Assembly: GCF_037126435.1 (NCBI RefSeq)
Contig: NZ_CP147020.1
Location: 2,345,293-2,409,292 of the forward strand
Reading direction: 5' to 3'
Length of the DNA stretch: 64,000 nucleotides
From: Bernardetia sp. ABR2-2B
GTDB lineage: Bacteria > Bacteroidota > Bacteroidia > Cytophagales > Bernardetiaceae
Shown: in pieces, positions 1-8,737 of the stretch
How positions within the stretch are numbered: the first letter of the stretch is position 1
Layout of the letters: the number at the start of each line of letters is the position of its first letter
The notes under the pieces: model-generated
Told to the model about the DNA's origin: nothing
The model's database searches: none
Seen by the model: the letters and a program-made list of their open reading frames with translations, nothing else
Made by a program: the position numbers and the translations under genes

Positions 1-550
1 CTTTCTCTTTCATACGCTCAAGCATAGAAACCGTACCACTAGAATCAATTTGAGACATTTGTTTGTTGATTTTCTTTGTAGCCGAACTCACTTTCGAACG
101 AGCCTTCAAGGTACGAAGTTCGTTTTCATACGTTCCTACTTTCGATTTAAGTGTCTGAATATTTTGATTCATTTTAGAAACGTGCTGCTCGTGAGTTGTC
201 ATTTCTTTACCCGTACGTTCAGCTTGTTGTTGTGCTTCTTCTTTCTTACGAAGCATTTCAGAAGCCAAACGGTCAGCTTCTGCTGGGTCTAGCTCTCCAG
301 TTTGTGCTTTTTGAAGCAACAAAACTGCTTTCTGCTCATAGTTTTTAGACTGAGAAAGAAATTGTTGATGGTCACGCTTTGCACGAATAGCTAGTGCTTT
401 TAGTTCTGCTAACCCTTGAAGACTTTCGTTAAGGTTTCCTTTCAAATCACGGATTCCTTGTTCGGTCATCTTGATTGGGTCTTCTAATTTATCTATTGCA
501 TTATGAGCCTCTGCTTTGCCCATGCTAAAAAGACGTTTGAATATAGACAT
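1..550 (-). CDS. PspA/IM30 family protein, C-terminus cut by window edge
   Basis: The frame opens with ATG at 548-550 (MSIFKRLFSMGKAEAHNAID) and stays open to base 1, so about 183 N-terminal residues are visible. The protein is almost entirely charged alpha-helix and coiled coil, and its start (short amphipathic helix, then a DPIKMTEQ segment) is typical of the PspA/IM30/Vipp1 family. These are ESCRT-III-like peripheral proteins that bind the inner face of the cytoplasmic membrane and protect it under stress. The family is usually about 220-260 residues, so roughly 40-70 residues lie outside the window. A YbjN-like gene lies directly upstream on the same strand, 189 bp away. The family call is firm; a role in this organism is inferred. 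Confidence 0.9.
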   Translation of the reverse strand, partial: MSIFKRLFSMGKAEAHNAIDKLEDPIKMTEQGIRDLKGNLNESLQGLAELKALAIRAKRDHQQFLSQSKNYEQKAVLLLQKAQTGELDPAEADRLASEMLRKKEEAQQQAERTGKEMTTHEQHVSKMNQNIQTLKSKVGTYENELRTLKARSKVSSATKKINKQMSQIDSSGTVSMLERMKEK

Positions 551-739
551 ATTTATATTTCTTTAAGGTTCTGTTTAATTTTTAAATTCTTGTTTATTAC
601 TATCAAAGGTTTATTAATAATAATAAATTGGTAATCATGCGAGGTAAATATTTTGCTAAGTAATTTAGAATCACTCAACTAGATGTAAATACAAGTTTTT
701 GTTTTACCAAAAAGTTAAAAGTTTCATATTAGTTATGAA

Positions 740-1162
740 TTAATATGCTTCTTTTACTGCACTTGCATCTGCTTTTGCGAACTCTAAAAGATGTTCTGAA
801 TATTCTGCCATCAATAATTTGAGTGAATTAATAGAACCTTCAAGTTCGTTTAGGTCTAAGTTTTCGATTTGAAGTGTATCTCTAAAGAGTAATTTTTTAC
901 CTGTTTCGTCTAATGAAAAAGCCCCATGTACGATTTCTCTATTTTTTTGGAGCAAACGAGTAAGCGTTTTTTCGTCGACGTGTTTGAGTTCTAAGATATA
1001 CTGCTCAATAATTAGAATAGGATCTTCACAATCGACTACTAAATTACGAATGCCTTCTTCTTCGTCATTGATGATAAAAAGTTGTTCTTCAGCGTCTTCT
1101 GCTGTGATGTCGTAGCCGAGTTCTAGCAAGTAATCTTTTACAATCTGAAAGTGGTCTTTCAT
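740..1162 (-). CDS. YbjN / CesT-Tir chaperone-fold protein
   Basis: This acidic 140-residue protein has no signal peptide or membrane segment. It resembles the YbjN/CesT-like proteins that databases often call 'molecular chaperone Tir': an N-terminal helix, a sheet containing the IRNLVVDCEDPILIIEQYI segment (about 38-56), and a helical C-terminus. Such proteins share the fold of type III secretion chaperones, but their client is unknown in organisms without that system. It is encoded just upstream of the PspA-like gene on the same strand, and the 189 bp gap has no obvious terminator, so joint transcription is possible. A link to membrane-stress response is inference from this neighbour. The family call is moderately sure; the function is not known. 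Confidence 0.65.
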   Translation of the reverse strand: MKDHFQIVKDYLLELGYDITAEDAEEQLFIINDEEEGIRNLVVDCEDPILIIEQYILELKHVDEKTLTRLLQKNREIVHGAFSLDETGKKLLFRDTLQIENLDLNELEGSINSLKLLMAEYSEHLLEFAKADASAVKEAY

Positions 1163-1392
1163 ACAAGTTGATAGTTAAATTTGATTGAATGTTAAGTCTT
1201 TATAATGACTTTGTATAAGCCTTATGAAATAATCCTTTAAAATAAGATTTTTTTATCGAAAAAGTAGAATTAAATTAGAATTTTTCTAAAATTTTATTTT
1301 AAGTCGTTAGTGGAGACACCAAAAATGGCTTATCTATTCTGTATGTACGAAAAATAGGTGCTTTATGTTTTTAGTTTTTTCATACAAGGATT

Positions 1393-2142
1393 TTAGTCTA
1401 TATCAATGCTATTTTCTACTTCTACTATTTTTTCTCGTTTAGGTTTATCTTTTGAGGATTTTAGAATCTTGATTTTTATTTCTCTTTTTTCTTCACTCTC
1501 AAAATCGCCTTCTGAAAGCTCATTTTCAAGTTGTTCTGTTGTAAAGAAGTTTTCCCTTAAAATATTTACATAGCCATCTTTTACAAAAAATGTTTTTTGC
1601 TGATTATCAAAATAAGGAAAGTTACCCATTGGATGAAATTCAGTAACTATTTTATCATTCAGAAAAATCCACTTATCATAACCATGAAAAATTATATTTT
1701 CCTTATAATAAACACAAAAATCTGAATATCCTTCTCTCCTATCGTTACAACCAATATAATCATTATCAAAAGATATTATTTCAGGAGAAGGAACAATATA
1801 TTTCAAACTATCTTTATTATAACTTGCTATCAAATACGTAGTATCCTCTTTGTTGTAACTTTCTACTCTTATAATTTTTTCGTCTTGATAAACATATTTA
1901 TTTCTACTTCCTTCTTCATAATTTACTTGAATTAACTTTCCCTCTTCAAAAATCAAATATAAACTTTTTTGATATAGATGAAGCGTATCACTCCCACTTT
2001 CCAAAAGCAAAGAATAAGGATAATCACTTCCATAAATAATTACCTTAGCTTTTTCATTCGCAGACATTTTAGAATAGTCTTGAGAGAAAGCATTTTGAGA
2101 GAAAAATATAAGCAGAAAGAATAATAAGTAGGTTGGTTTCAT
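1393..2142 (-). CDS. Exported protein of unknown function
   Basis: I do not recognise this 249-residue protein. Residues 1-20 form a clear Sec signal peptide with cleavage expected after AFS-Q; no lipobox cysteine is present, so it should be periplasmic or surface-exposed rather than a lipoprotein. The body is rich in Tyr, Asp and Lys with many short beta-strands such as KYVYQDEKIIRVESY, as in proteins of the MORN/WG type that describe repeated strand-turn units, but no regular repeat is evident. The C-terminus (about 205-249) is strongly charged and probably disordered. It is read from the same strand as the photolyase gene upstream, but a palindromic repeat fills the gap between them. Confidence 0.6.
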   Translation of the reverse strand: MKPTYLLFFLLIFFSQNAFSQDYSKMSANEKAKVIIYGSDYPYSLLLESGSDTLHLYQKSLYLIFEEGKLIQVNYEEGSRNKYVYQDEKIIRVESYNKEDTTYLIASYNKDSLKYIVPSPEIISFDNDYIGCNDRREGYSDFCVYYKENIIFHGYDKWIFLNDKIVTEFHPMGNFPYFDNQQKTFFVKDGYVNILRENFFTTEQLENELSEGDFESEEKREIKIKILKSSKDKPKREKIVEVENSIDID

Positions 2143-2162
2143 AGTTTTATTTTATTGAAGAC

Positions 2163-2259
2163 AAAACTTTGACAGACCTTTCAGAAGGCTGTCCATAGTT
2201 GAATATGTAAACTATTGTCAGAGTTATTTTGGTTACAAAAAAACTACTAACAAAGTTTT
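2163..2259. repeat. Dispersed palindromic element, copy A
   Basis: This 97 bp element is bounded by perfect 9 bp inverted ends, AAAACTTTG (2163-2171) and CAAAGTTTT (2251-2259). It holds an internal hairpin core CCTTTCAGAAGG and a conserved block (TAAACTATTGTCAGAG, about 2208-2223). A second copy lies in the opposite orientation at 26214-26324. It sits between the photolyase stop and the start of the exported protein, so it could act as a terminator or mRNA-stability element. It has no coding capacity. Confidence 0.75.
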
Positions 2260-2267
2260 AACACTAC

Positions 2268-3761
2268 CTAAAGTTTCACAATCGGATACGGATAATTTCC
2301 ACCTAAAGAAACCTCATATTTTTCCAGTTCTTTGGGTGTCAGTTTGTAAAGTGTATGAACCAAATTATTCGGAACATCAGAAAGCTGTGGCAACCAATAT
2401 TTTACAAAATCGCCATTATTGTCGTAATCTCTAGCCTGTTTGATGATATTAAAATAACGATTTTCTCGTGGGTCGTTTCCTACACCTGCAACATATGCCC
2501 AGTTTGCCCAGTTGCTCGTAACATCATAATCTATCAGTTTTGTTTCAAAATAAGAAGCTCCCCAACGCCAATCTAGTTTTAAATCTTTGACTAAAAAAGA
2601 AGCTACATTTTGCCTTCCACGATTAGACATAAAACCCGTTTCATTTAGCTCTTTCATATTTGAATCAATAAACGGAATTCCTGTTTTGGCTGTTTTCCAT
2701 TTATTAAATAACTTTTTATTCTGCTCGTTTTGAAAATGCTTTTCCAAACTTTCTCTATTCTTTCCATAAATTCGCTCCAAATTTTCATCATCTTTCATTC
2801 CTTCCAAAAGAAAAATCTTGTTTCCATATTTGGCTGCAATAAATTTAAAGTACTCTCTCCACAAGAGTTCAAATTTTAGCCAGTAGGTTGATTTATTACT
2901 CTTTACTTCGTTTTCATAACGCTCTACTTCATGCCAAATTATTTTTGGAGAAATAGAACCGTTTGCCAACCACGCCGAAAATTTGGAAGAATAATCTCCT
3001 CCCAAAAGTCCATTACGTGTTTCTTTGTAGGTTTGAAGTAAATTAGATTCAAATGTATAATAATTCAGACGCTGTAAAGCTGCCGTTTCTCCCCCTTCAA
3101 ATTTCAAAACTGCTTTTGGGTTGTGTAACGACTTTATTTCTGATTCTGAAAAACCAAAATCTTTTAACGTGGGAGTTTCTGTCGATTCTAATTGATTCAG
3201 AAACTCATTTTTATTTGATTGTTTTAATTCCTCTAGTTCTTTAGAAATAGAAATAGGCTCTGAAACAGTTGATTCTTTTTCTACTTTCTTTCTAAAATGT
3301 GTAAAAATATTTGGTAAATCATTCAATGCAAAAGGCAAATCTTCAAAATTATAAAGCGTTTGTTGGAATGTTAAATCTAAACTGATATTTGATTTTGATA
3401 ACTCTTTATTTACTTTGTTTTTTAAATTTATTTCCTCAAAAGTTATTTCTTTTGAACTAAAAACAGTTTCTACTTCTAGCTTTTGAGCTAAGTTTGATAA
3501 AATATCTTCTGTCTTTCCTTTATAGATAAATAAATCTGAATTATAGCTTTTAAGCTGCTTTTTGAGGTCTTGAATAGATTCTAACAGAAAATTAGTTCTA
3601 AAAACTCCTGTTTTTGGCAAGTCTAATTCTGTTTTTTCAAAATTAGTTTCCTCGAAAATATAAACTATAATTACATTATTGCCTGTATCAAATGCTTTTT
3701 TTAAAACTGGATTATCTTTTAATCGTAAATCATTGCGAAGCCAAACTAATGTATTTTTCAT
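2268..3761 (-). CDS. Cryptochrome DASH / deoxyribodipyrimidine photolyase family
   Basis: This 497-residue flavoprotein belongs to the DNA photolyase/cryptochrome family. The N-terminal alpha/beta domain starts with LVWLRNDLRLKDNPVL (5-20), the usual antenna-domain opening. The C-terminal FAD domain shows SAWLANGSISP, WRWGASYFETKLIDYDVTSNW and WAYVAGVGNDPRENRYFN, the pattern of the DASH subgroup. DASH proteins repair cyclobutane pyrimidine dimers in single-stranded or looped DNA using blue light, with FAD and usually an MTHF antenna. Length is normal for the group. It stands alone, with a 425 bp gap upstream that leads to tRNA-Phe. DASH rather than classical CPD photolyase is the better fit, but substrate range cannot be read from the sequence. 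Confidence 0.92.
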   Translation of the reverse strand: MKNTLVWLRNDLRLKDNPVLKKAFDTGNNVIIVYIFEETNFEKTELDLPKTGVFRTNFLLESIQDLKKQLKSYNSDLFIYKGKTEDILSNLAQKLEVETVFSSKEITFEEINLKNKVNKELSKSNISLDLTFQQTLYNFEDLPFALNDLPNIFTHFRKKVEKESTVSEPISISKELEELKQSNKNEFLNQLESTETPTLKDFGFSESEIKSLHNPKAVLKFEGGETAALQRLNYYTFESNLLQTYKETRNGLLGGDYSSKFSAWLANGSISPKIIWHEVERYENEVKSNKSTYWLKFELLWREYFKFIAAKYGNKIFLLEGMKDDENLERIYGKNRESLEKHFQNEQNKKLFNKWKTAKTGIPFIDSNMKELNETGFMSNRGRQNVASFLVKDLKLDWRWGASYFETKLIDYDVTSNWANWAYVAGVGNDPRENRYFNIIKQARDYDNNGDFVKYWLPQLSDVPNNLVHTLYKLTPKELEKYEVSLGGNYPYPIVKL

Positions 3762-4186
3762 GTTTTTATTGGTGGTATCTTTTTTATAATTAGAGCTTAA
3801 TTAATAGTTTTCATTGTATTTTGATTTGAAAATAACCAAATATCCTAATATTTTTTCAACTCGCTTTAAAAGCTTTTCATTGTAGAGTTTAATAACCTCC
3901 TAACTTGATATAAGTTCATAACTACTTTTTTTCTAAACTTTAGAAAAAAAATTAAAAATTTATTTCAAACTATCTTTCTGAAAGTCAATTATTTAGTGGC
4001 TTGTGAATATATTTTGTTCATTTTTATTGAAAAATTTTTCAAATAGTATTTGGATATTAAGAAAAAGAACGTACCTTTGCATCGCACTAAGGGAAACAAA
4101 TAGAGCAAAAACAGAAATCATTTTTAATTTTTGAACTAAAACATTCTCAAAAGTGTAATTGATATAAGAATCAATTTTATAAATAC
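3762..4186. other. Gene-free gap with tRNA-Phe promoter
   Basis: I see no coding region in this 425 bp stretch. It contains the 5' side of the photolyase gene and, near its right end, the promoter and about 100 nt leader of tRNA-Phe. Confidence 0.6.
4049..4079 (+). promoter_or_regulatory. Promoter of tRNA-Phe (TTTG-N19-TACCTTTG)
   Basis: TTTG at 4049-4052 and TACCTTTG at 4072-4079 are separated by 19 bp, an exact match to the Bacteroidota housekeeping promoter (TTTG-N19/21-TAnnTTTG). Transcription would start near 4086, giving a leader of about 100 nt before the tRNA. Confidence 0.8.
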
Positions 4187-4259
4187 GGTGATGTAGCTCA
4201 GCTGGTAGAGCGTCGGACTGAAAATCCGTGTGTCGGTGGTTCGAGCCCACTCATCACCA
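4187..4259 (+). tRNA. tRNA-Phe (GAA)
   Basis: The sequence folds as a complete 73 nt tRNA: acceptor stem GGTGATG (4187-4193) with CATCACC (4252-4258), D-arm GCTC/GAGC, anticodon GAA at 4220-4222 within loop CTGAAAA, and the T-arm with TTCGAGC. The discriminator base is A4259. It is followed by CCG, so a full CCA end is not encoded. A Bacteroidota promoter lies upstream and a terminator downstream, so it is a single-gene unit. Confidence 0.97.
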
Positions 4260-4288
4260 CCGTAGCGTATTTTAACTAATACCAAAAG

Positions 4289-4327
4289 ACCCAAATTAAG
4301 TAATAACTTTTTTTGGGTTTTTTTTGT
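4289..4327 (+). terminator. Terminator of tRNA-Phe
   Basis: ACCCAAA (4289-4295) pairs with TTTGGGT (4312-4318), and a T-run continues to about 4327. The stem is short with a 16 nt loop, but the position directly after the tRNA supports a rho-independent terminator. Confidence 0.6.
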
Positions 4328-4368
4328 TGTCTTAGATTACTAACTATGAAGTTATTTAAGAATACTCA

Positions 4369-4412
4369 TTTTTCCTTAGAACTGGGTTTGCAAACCCAAT
4401 TCTAAGGAAAAA
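4369..4412. repeat. 44 bp near-perfect palindrome
   Basis: Two 22 bp arms (4369-4390 and 4391-4412) match at 21 of 22 positions with no spacer: the core is GGGTTTG-CAAACCC and the ends are TTTTTCCTTAG/CTAAGGAAAAA. A second, smaller hairpin (TTGGTGT 4427-4433 with ACACCAA 4446-4452) follows at once. No gene reads into it directly, so it is a repeat element or a strong structure rather than an ordinary terminator. Confidence 0.7.
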
Positions 4413-4531
4413 TAACACAGCCTTTTTTGGTGTTTTAGCGTAGCGACACCAACAAATATATCTACAAAGCCCATTCTTAAACAACTTTTATCAGTAGAAA
4501 TTAATTTATCACTAATCATTAATCACTCTTT

Positions 4532-5437
4532 ATGTCTGATTTCAATTCTTACCTTCCTTCTGACTTACCTGTTCCAGCTTTTCATGGTTTACTTTTGGGC
4601 GCAATTTCGCCTCGTCCGATTGCTTTTGCCAGTACGATAGATACAGATGGAAATGTTAATTTATCTCCTTTTAGTTTTTTCAATGTTTTTGGAGCAAACC
4701 CTCCGACCCTCATTTTCTCACCTGCTAGAAGGGTAAGAGACAATACCACAAAGCATACTTTAGAAAATGTAAAAGAGATAGGAGAAGTTGTTATTAATAT
4801 GGTTTCATATTCGATGGTAGAGCAAATGTCGCTTTCAAGTACAGAATATGATAAGGGAGTAAATGAATTTATGAAAGCAGGTTTTACGCCTATTGCTTCG
4901 CACAAAGTTACTCCTCCTCGGGTATTGGAATCTCCAGCACAATTTGAATGTGAGGTAACGCAGATTATAGAAACAGGACAAGAAGGAGGCGCAGGAAATT
5001 TGATTATCTGTGAAGTAAAGATGATGCATATCAATAAGGCTGTTTTGGACAAAGAAGGCAAAATAGACCCACATCTTATAGATTTGGTAGCTCGTATGGG
5101 AGGAAATTATTATGCTAGAGCAAGTGGAGATGCTGTTTTTGAAGTTGCCAAACCATTATCGACAAAAGGAATTGGTGTTGATGCGCTTCCTTATAGAATT
5201 AAAAGTAGTAAGTATTTGTCAGGAAATACGTTAGGAAAGCTCGGAAATGTAGAAAAACAGCCAACCATTGAAGAAATTGAAGCTGTAGAGTTTAAGGATT
5301 TCACAGAAGAAGAAAAAGAAATGGTTAGAAGCTCATTTCCAAATGAAGAAGCACAACACAAAACAGCAGAAAAATATGCTCAAAAAAATGAAATAATGAA
5401 AGCATGGAGAGTTCTTTTAGAACCTGTTCATTCTTAA
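4532..5437 (+). CDS. Flavin reductase family protein (FMN-binding split barrel)
   Basis: This 301-residue protein matches the flavin reductase-like, FMN-binding split-barrel family: LGAISPRPIAFASTID (23-38) is the signature start of the FMN-binding core, followed by NLSPFSFFNVFGANPPTL (43-60). Members bind FMN and reduce flavins or act as oxidoreductases with NAD(P)H. The core ends near residue 205, and the remaining C-terminal part is charged and poorly conserved, longer than the 150-200 residues of small flavin reductases. It has its own terminator, shared with convergent recJ. Partner monooxygenases are not present nearby, so the physiological substrate is unknown. Confidence 0.85.
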   Translation: MSDFNSYLPSDLPVPAFHGLLLGAISPRPIAFASTIDTDGNVNLSPFSFFNVFGANPPTLIFSPARRVRDNTTKHTLENVKEIGEVVINMVSYSMVEQMSLSSTEYDKGVNEFMKAGFTPIASHKVTPPRVLESPAQFECEVTQIIETGQEGGAGNLIICEVKMMHINKAVLDKEGKIDPHLIDLVARMGGNYYARASGDAVFEVAKPLSTKGIGVDALPYRIKSSKYLSGNTLGKLGNVEKQPTIEEIEAVEFKDFTEEEKEMVRSSFPNEEAQHKTAEKYAQKNEIMKAWRVLLEPVHS

Positions 5438-5446
5438 AAAAACAAA

Positions 5447-5476
5447 GCCCATGAGTAAATTCGTGGGCAATTTTTA
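5447..5476. terminator. Bidirectional terminator between flavin reductase and recJ
   Basis: GCCCATGA (5447-5454) pairs with TCGTGGGC (5461-5468) with one G-T wobble. A-rich sequence lies on the left and T-rich sequence on the right, so it can stop transcription from both convergent genes. Confidence 0.65.
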
Positions 5477-7210
5477 ATCTACTTTCAAAATATCTCTAAT
5501 CTCAAGTTGTAAATAGCTCTTATCTCTAAACTTATTTTCGGTTATTAAAAAGGCAATATCATATCTATTTTTGGTATTTATCTGATTAAAAAAATGAGCT
5601 TTTCCGAATGAAATAGCTGAAAAAAGAGAAGTTCCCTGCCTTACCTGTACTTTAAGATGAGTTTCTTTTATGATTTTGGGAGAAAAAAGCTGCACATTAC
5701 GAGCAACAAAAACAGGACGCATATTTTGAGGACCAAAAGGAGACATTTGTTTGATAATAGAAAACATTTTTTGACTAATCTGTGAAAAATCAACCTCCAT
5801 ATCTACACGAATAGGAGGAACAAGTTGTTCTTTTTCTAAAGAATCAGTAACTGTATTTTCAAAACGTTCTTGAAATTTTCTTACGTTTTCGATAGGCATA
5901 GACATTCCAGAAGCAAATTTATGTCCTCCAAACTGTGTTAGCAAATCCGAACAATTCTCAACAGCTTCATAAATATCAAAATCAGAAATCGAACGAGCAG
6001 AACCGACAGCCAACTCTCCACTTTCAGATTCAGAATTTGTCAAAACCACCGTTGGGCGATAGGTTTTTTCCACACATTTTGCTGCTGCAACTCCTACCAA
6101 GCCTTTATGCCAATTTTTACTAAAAAGAACATTTGTTTTACGTTCAGGATTTGATTTTTTTAGAATTTCATCAATTTCAAACATCATTTTATTTCCCATA
6201 TCACGACGTTCATCGTTTTTTTGATTGAGTATTCTAGCTAATTTATTTGCTTCACTTTCCGAAGAAGCCAAAAGTAAATTTAATGAATGATAGGCAGTAT
6301 CAATTCTTCCTGCTGCATTCAGACGAGGCGCAACCGAAAAAACAATATCACGAACTCCTATTTTTCGTCCATAACCATTGATCAAATTCAAGAGTGCTTT
6401 TACACCAGGAAGTGGGTCAATATTTATTTTTTCTAACCCAAAATAACTCAAGATTCTATTTTCTCCCACCATTGGAACTAAATCAGCAGCAATGCTCAAA
6501 GCTACCAAATCCAAATAATAATGCAGATTTCGTTCGGAAGTTCCTGTTCTGATACAAAATCCTTGCAGAAATTTGTAACCAATAGCACACGCAGAAAGCT
6601 CTTTAAATGGATAATCACAACCTTTTTGTTTTGGATTGAGCATCGCAAAACTGACAGGCAATTCTTCATCTGGTAAATGATGGTCGCATACTACAAAATC
6701 AATTCCCCAGTCTTTTGCTTTCTGAATCTCTTCGTTTGCTTTTACTCCACAATCCAAACAAATGATAAGTTTTATCTCTTCTTTTTTGGCAAAATCTAAT
6801 CCCTCTTTCGTAATTCCATAGCCTTCTGTATTTCGATTTGGAATATAAAATTGAAGTTTTTTCTCCTCTATTTCGTCTGCACTATCTATATAAATCTTTT
6901 TCAAAAAGCCATAAACAATAGCCACAGAAGTAACTCCATCAACATCATAATCTCCATAAACTAATATCCTCTCTTTATTCTCTATTGCTTTTTTTAGTCT
7001 ATTTATCGCCGTATCCATTCCTTTCATCAAAAAAGGAGAATGCAAATGAGAAAGAGAAGGGCGAAAAAATGACTTTGCACTTTCAAAATCATTTACACCA
7101 CGCTGTAATAGTAATGTTGCTGGAATGCTACTAACATTGACTTGCTTCGATAGGTTTGAGATTTTTTCATCAGAAGGTAAGGATTCGAAAAGCCAACGTT
7201 TGGGTTGCAT
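5474..7210 (-). CDS. recJ: Single-stranded-DNA-specific exonuclease RecJ
   Basis: RecJ is a 5'-3' exonuclease on single-stranded DNA, used in recombination and mismatch repair. The DHH-family motifs are present: DYDVDG (about 87-92), the DHH triad (about 176-178), LDCG, and the DHHA1-domain motif GGHKFASG in the C-terminal half. I chose the ATG at 7208-7210 (MQPKRWLFES), which matches the usual KRW start of the family and gives 578 residues, a normal length; a TTG 14 codons upstream would add an unlikely extension. It is convergent with the flavin reductase gene and has no operon partners. Confidence 0.95.
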   Translation of the reverse strand: MQPKRWLFESLPSDEKISNLSKQVNVSSIPATLLLQRGVNDFESAKSFFRPSLSHLHSPFLMKGMDTAINRLKKAIENKERILVYGDYDVDGVTSVAIVYGFLKKIYIDSADEIEEKKLQFYIPNRNTEGYGITKEGLDFAKKEEIKLIICLDCGVKANEEIQKAKDWGIDFVVCDHHLPDEELPVSFAMLNPKQKGCDYPFKELSACAIGYKFLQGFCIRTGTSERNLHYYLDLVALSIAADLVPMVGENRILSYFGLEKINIDPLPGVKALLNLINGYGRKIGVRDIVFSVAPRLNAAGRIDTAYHSLNLLLASSESEANKLARILNQKNDERRDMGNKMMFEIDEILKKSNPERKTNVLFSKNWHKGLVGVAAAKCVEKTYRPTVVLTNSESESGELAVGSARSISDFDIYEAVENCSDLLTQFGGHKFASGMSMPIENVRKFQERFENTVTDSLEKEQLVPPIRVDMEVDFSQISQKMFSIIKQMSPFGPQNMRPVFVARNVQLFSPKIIKETHLKVQVRQGTSLFSAISFGKAHFFNQINTKNRYDIAFLITENKFRDKSYLQLEIRDILKVD

Positions 7211-7319
7211 ATAAGAAGACGTAGAATGAAAACAAAAAATAGGTTTAATCAAAGATAGTTTTTACTTGATTAAACCTACTAAATAAAACTCATAGAATCA
7301 ATGTTTTGAATAATTTGAT

Positions 7320-7868
7320 TTACTCAAAATCAACTTCTCTAACATTTTTATTTGTACGTAGTCTTTCTACTTGATTTCTCAAATTATTCCGAAGCATATC
7401 GCCCTTTCGTATTCCAGACAGAGAAATAGCAGGATTACTTCTATCTGAAGAAGTTATTTCGATGACCGAGAGTCCTACTAGTCGTTGCAAAAAAGGTTCT
7501 ACTAAGCGAATATCTTTTACTCTATATAATTCTATTTCGTCAGTTGTGCGTGTCAAAATTCCTTTTTTTATGATAAGTCGTTCGCTAGTGAGCGTATAAA
7601 TAATGAAACGAGTATCAAAGATTTTAAAGAAAACAATTCCGAAGGGAATAACTATACTCGCTGACAAGAGTACCCAAAAGAACATATCTAATTTTGGATT
7701 CTCAACTCCTTTTGTCCATAAAAGAATAATTAAAGTAGGAAGAATAATTCCCAAAACTCCCCAAATAATAACTTTTCCAAGATGCAAAAGCCAAGAGGGC
7801 GAACCACTCCAAAGAGTTTGTTCAGCGTTCAAATTATTTATATTATCTAATGGATTTGTTGTATTCAT
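7320..7868 (-). CDS. PH (bPH2/YdbS-like) domain membrane protein
   Basis: This 182-residue protein has two membrane helices (about 27-50 and 61-82) followed by a cytoplasmic bacterial PH domain. The segment YTLTSERLIIKKGILTRTTDEIELYRVKDI (about 91-120) is the hallmark of the YdbS/YdbT-like bPH2 family. The function of these proteins is poorly known; some affect membrane or envelope stress. The gene lies 110 bp upstream of recJ on the same strand and is divergent from trmB. Confidence 0.85.
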   Translation of the reverse strand: MNTTNPLDNINNLNAEQTLWSGSPSWLLHLGKVIIWGVLGIILPTLIILLWTKGVENPKLDMFFWVLLSASIVIPFGIVFFKIFDTRFIIYTLTSERLIIKKGILTRTTDEIELYRVKDIRLVEPFLQRLVGLSVIEITSSDRSNPAISLSGIRKGDMLRNNLRNQVERLRTNKNVREVDFE

Positions 7869-8050
7869 TTCAAAAAAGGCTTTAAATTAATAGAATTATA
7901 GCTCACAATGAAGCAAGATAAGATAGAATGAAATATATTTGTATTCAGATTACTAGCTAGATTATAGTCTCAGCACAAAAATAAGAATATTTAAAAGATT
8001 AATCTCTTTCAAAAACAGTATTTAGATATACGTTTAAAACATATAAAAAG

Positions 8051-8707
8051 ATGGGCAGAAAAAAAATGGAGCGTTTTGAAGAAAATTTAGAACGTTATAA
8101 TGTATTACAAATGGAAGATGAAAGCTATACAAAGCTAAAAGGAAACTGGAATAAAATACATTTTCCAACACCTCAACCTATTGTTTTAGAACTTGCTTGT
8201 GGATATGGCGAATATAGTGTGGGTTTGGGCAAAGTCTATCCAAACAAAAATTTTGTTGGTGTTGATGTAAAAGGAGATAGATTGTGGCGAGGAAGTACGG
8301 ATGCTTTAGCAAATAATTCTTTTAATGTTGCTTTTTTACGTGCTGAAATACAAAAACTAGATGAGTTTTTTGAAGAAGACGAAGTAAGTGAAATTTGGGT
8401 AATTCATCCAGACCCACGCCCAAGAAAGAGAGATAGAAAACGCCGTCTGACAAACTCTCGCTTTTTGGATATGTATCAAAAAATATTAAAAAAAGGAGGA
8501 ACTGTTCATATCAAAACCGATGATGACCCACTTTATGATTATACGTTGGAAGAAGTATCAAAATACAACATCAAAAATCTACTCGTAACTAGAGATTTAC
8601 ACAATTCGCCTCTTTACCCTGAGCATCACGGCATACGTACACGTTATGAAAACAGAGCGCAAAAACAGGGCTTGAACATCAATTATTTGAAATTTGAATT
8701 TGAGTAA
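8051..8707 (+). CDS. trmB: tRNA (guanine-N7-)-methyltransferase
   Basis: TrmB makes m7G46 in tRNA variable loops using S-adenosylmethionine. Residues about 46-60 (LELACGYGEYSVGLG) are the SAM-binding loop of a class I methyltransferase, and IHPDPRPRKRDRKRRL (about 118-133) is the TrmB signature that is usually FPDPWPKKRHHKRRL. TDDDPLYDYTLE follows, again as in the family. The 218-residue length is normal. It is convergent with the DUF6427 gene only 30 bp away. Confidence 0.93.
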   Translation: MGRKKMERFEENLERYNVLQMEDESYTKLKGNWNKIHFPTPQPIVLELACGYGEYSVGLGKVYPNKNFVGVDVKGDRLWRGSTDALANNSFNVAFLRAEIQKLDEFFEEDEVSEIWVIHPDPRPRKRDRKRRLTNSRFLDMYQKILKKGGTVHIKTDDDPLYDYTLEEVSKYNIKNLLVTRDLHNSPLYPEHHGIRTRYENRAQKQGLNINYLKFEFE

Positions 8708-8737
8708 AGAAATGAATTTTACTAAATCAAACATATT

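Noticed and set aside
50-292. 80-codon plus-strand frame at the left edge
   Set aside because: Antisense to the PspA-like coding frame, which has clear family sequence.
3993-4250. 85-codon minus-strand frame starting MGSNHRHTDFQSD
   Set aside because: It is read backwards through tRNA-Phe; this peptide start is a well-known artefact of tRNA antisense frames.
4582-5061. 159-codon minus-strand frame
   Set aside because: Lies wholly inside the flavin reductase-like gene in antisense; no family features.
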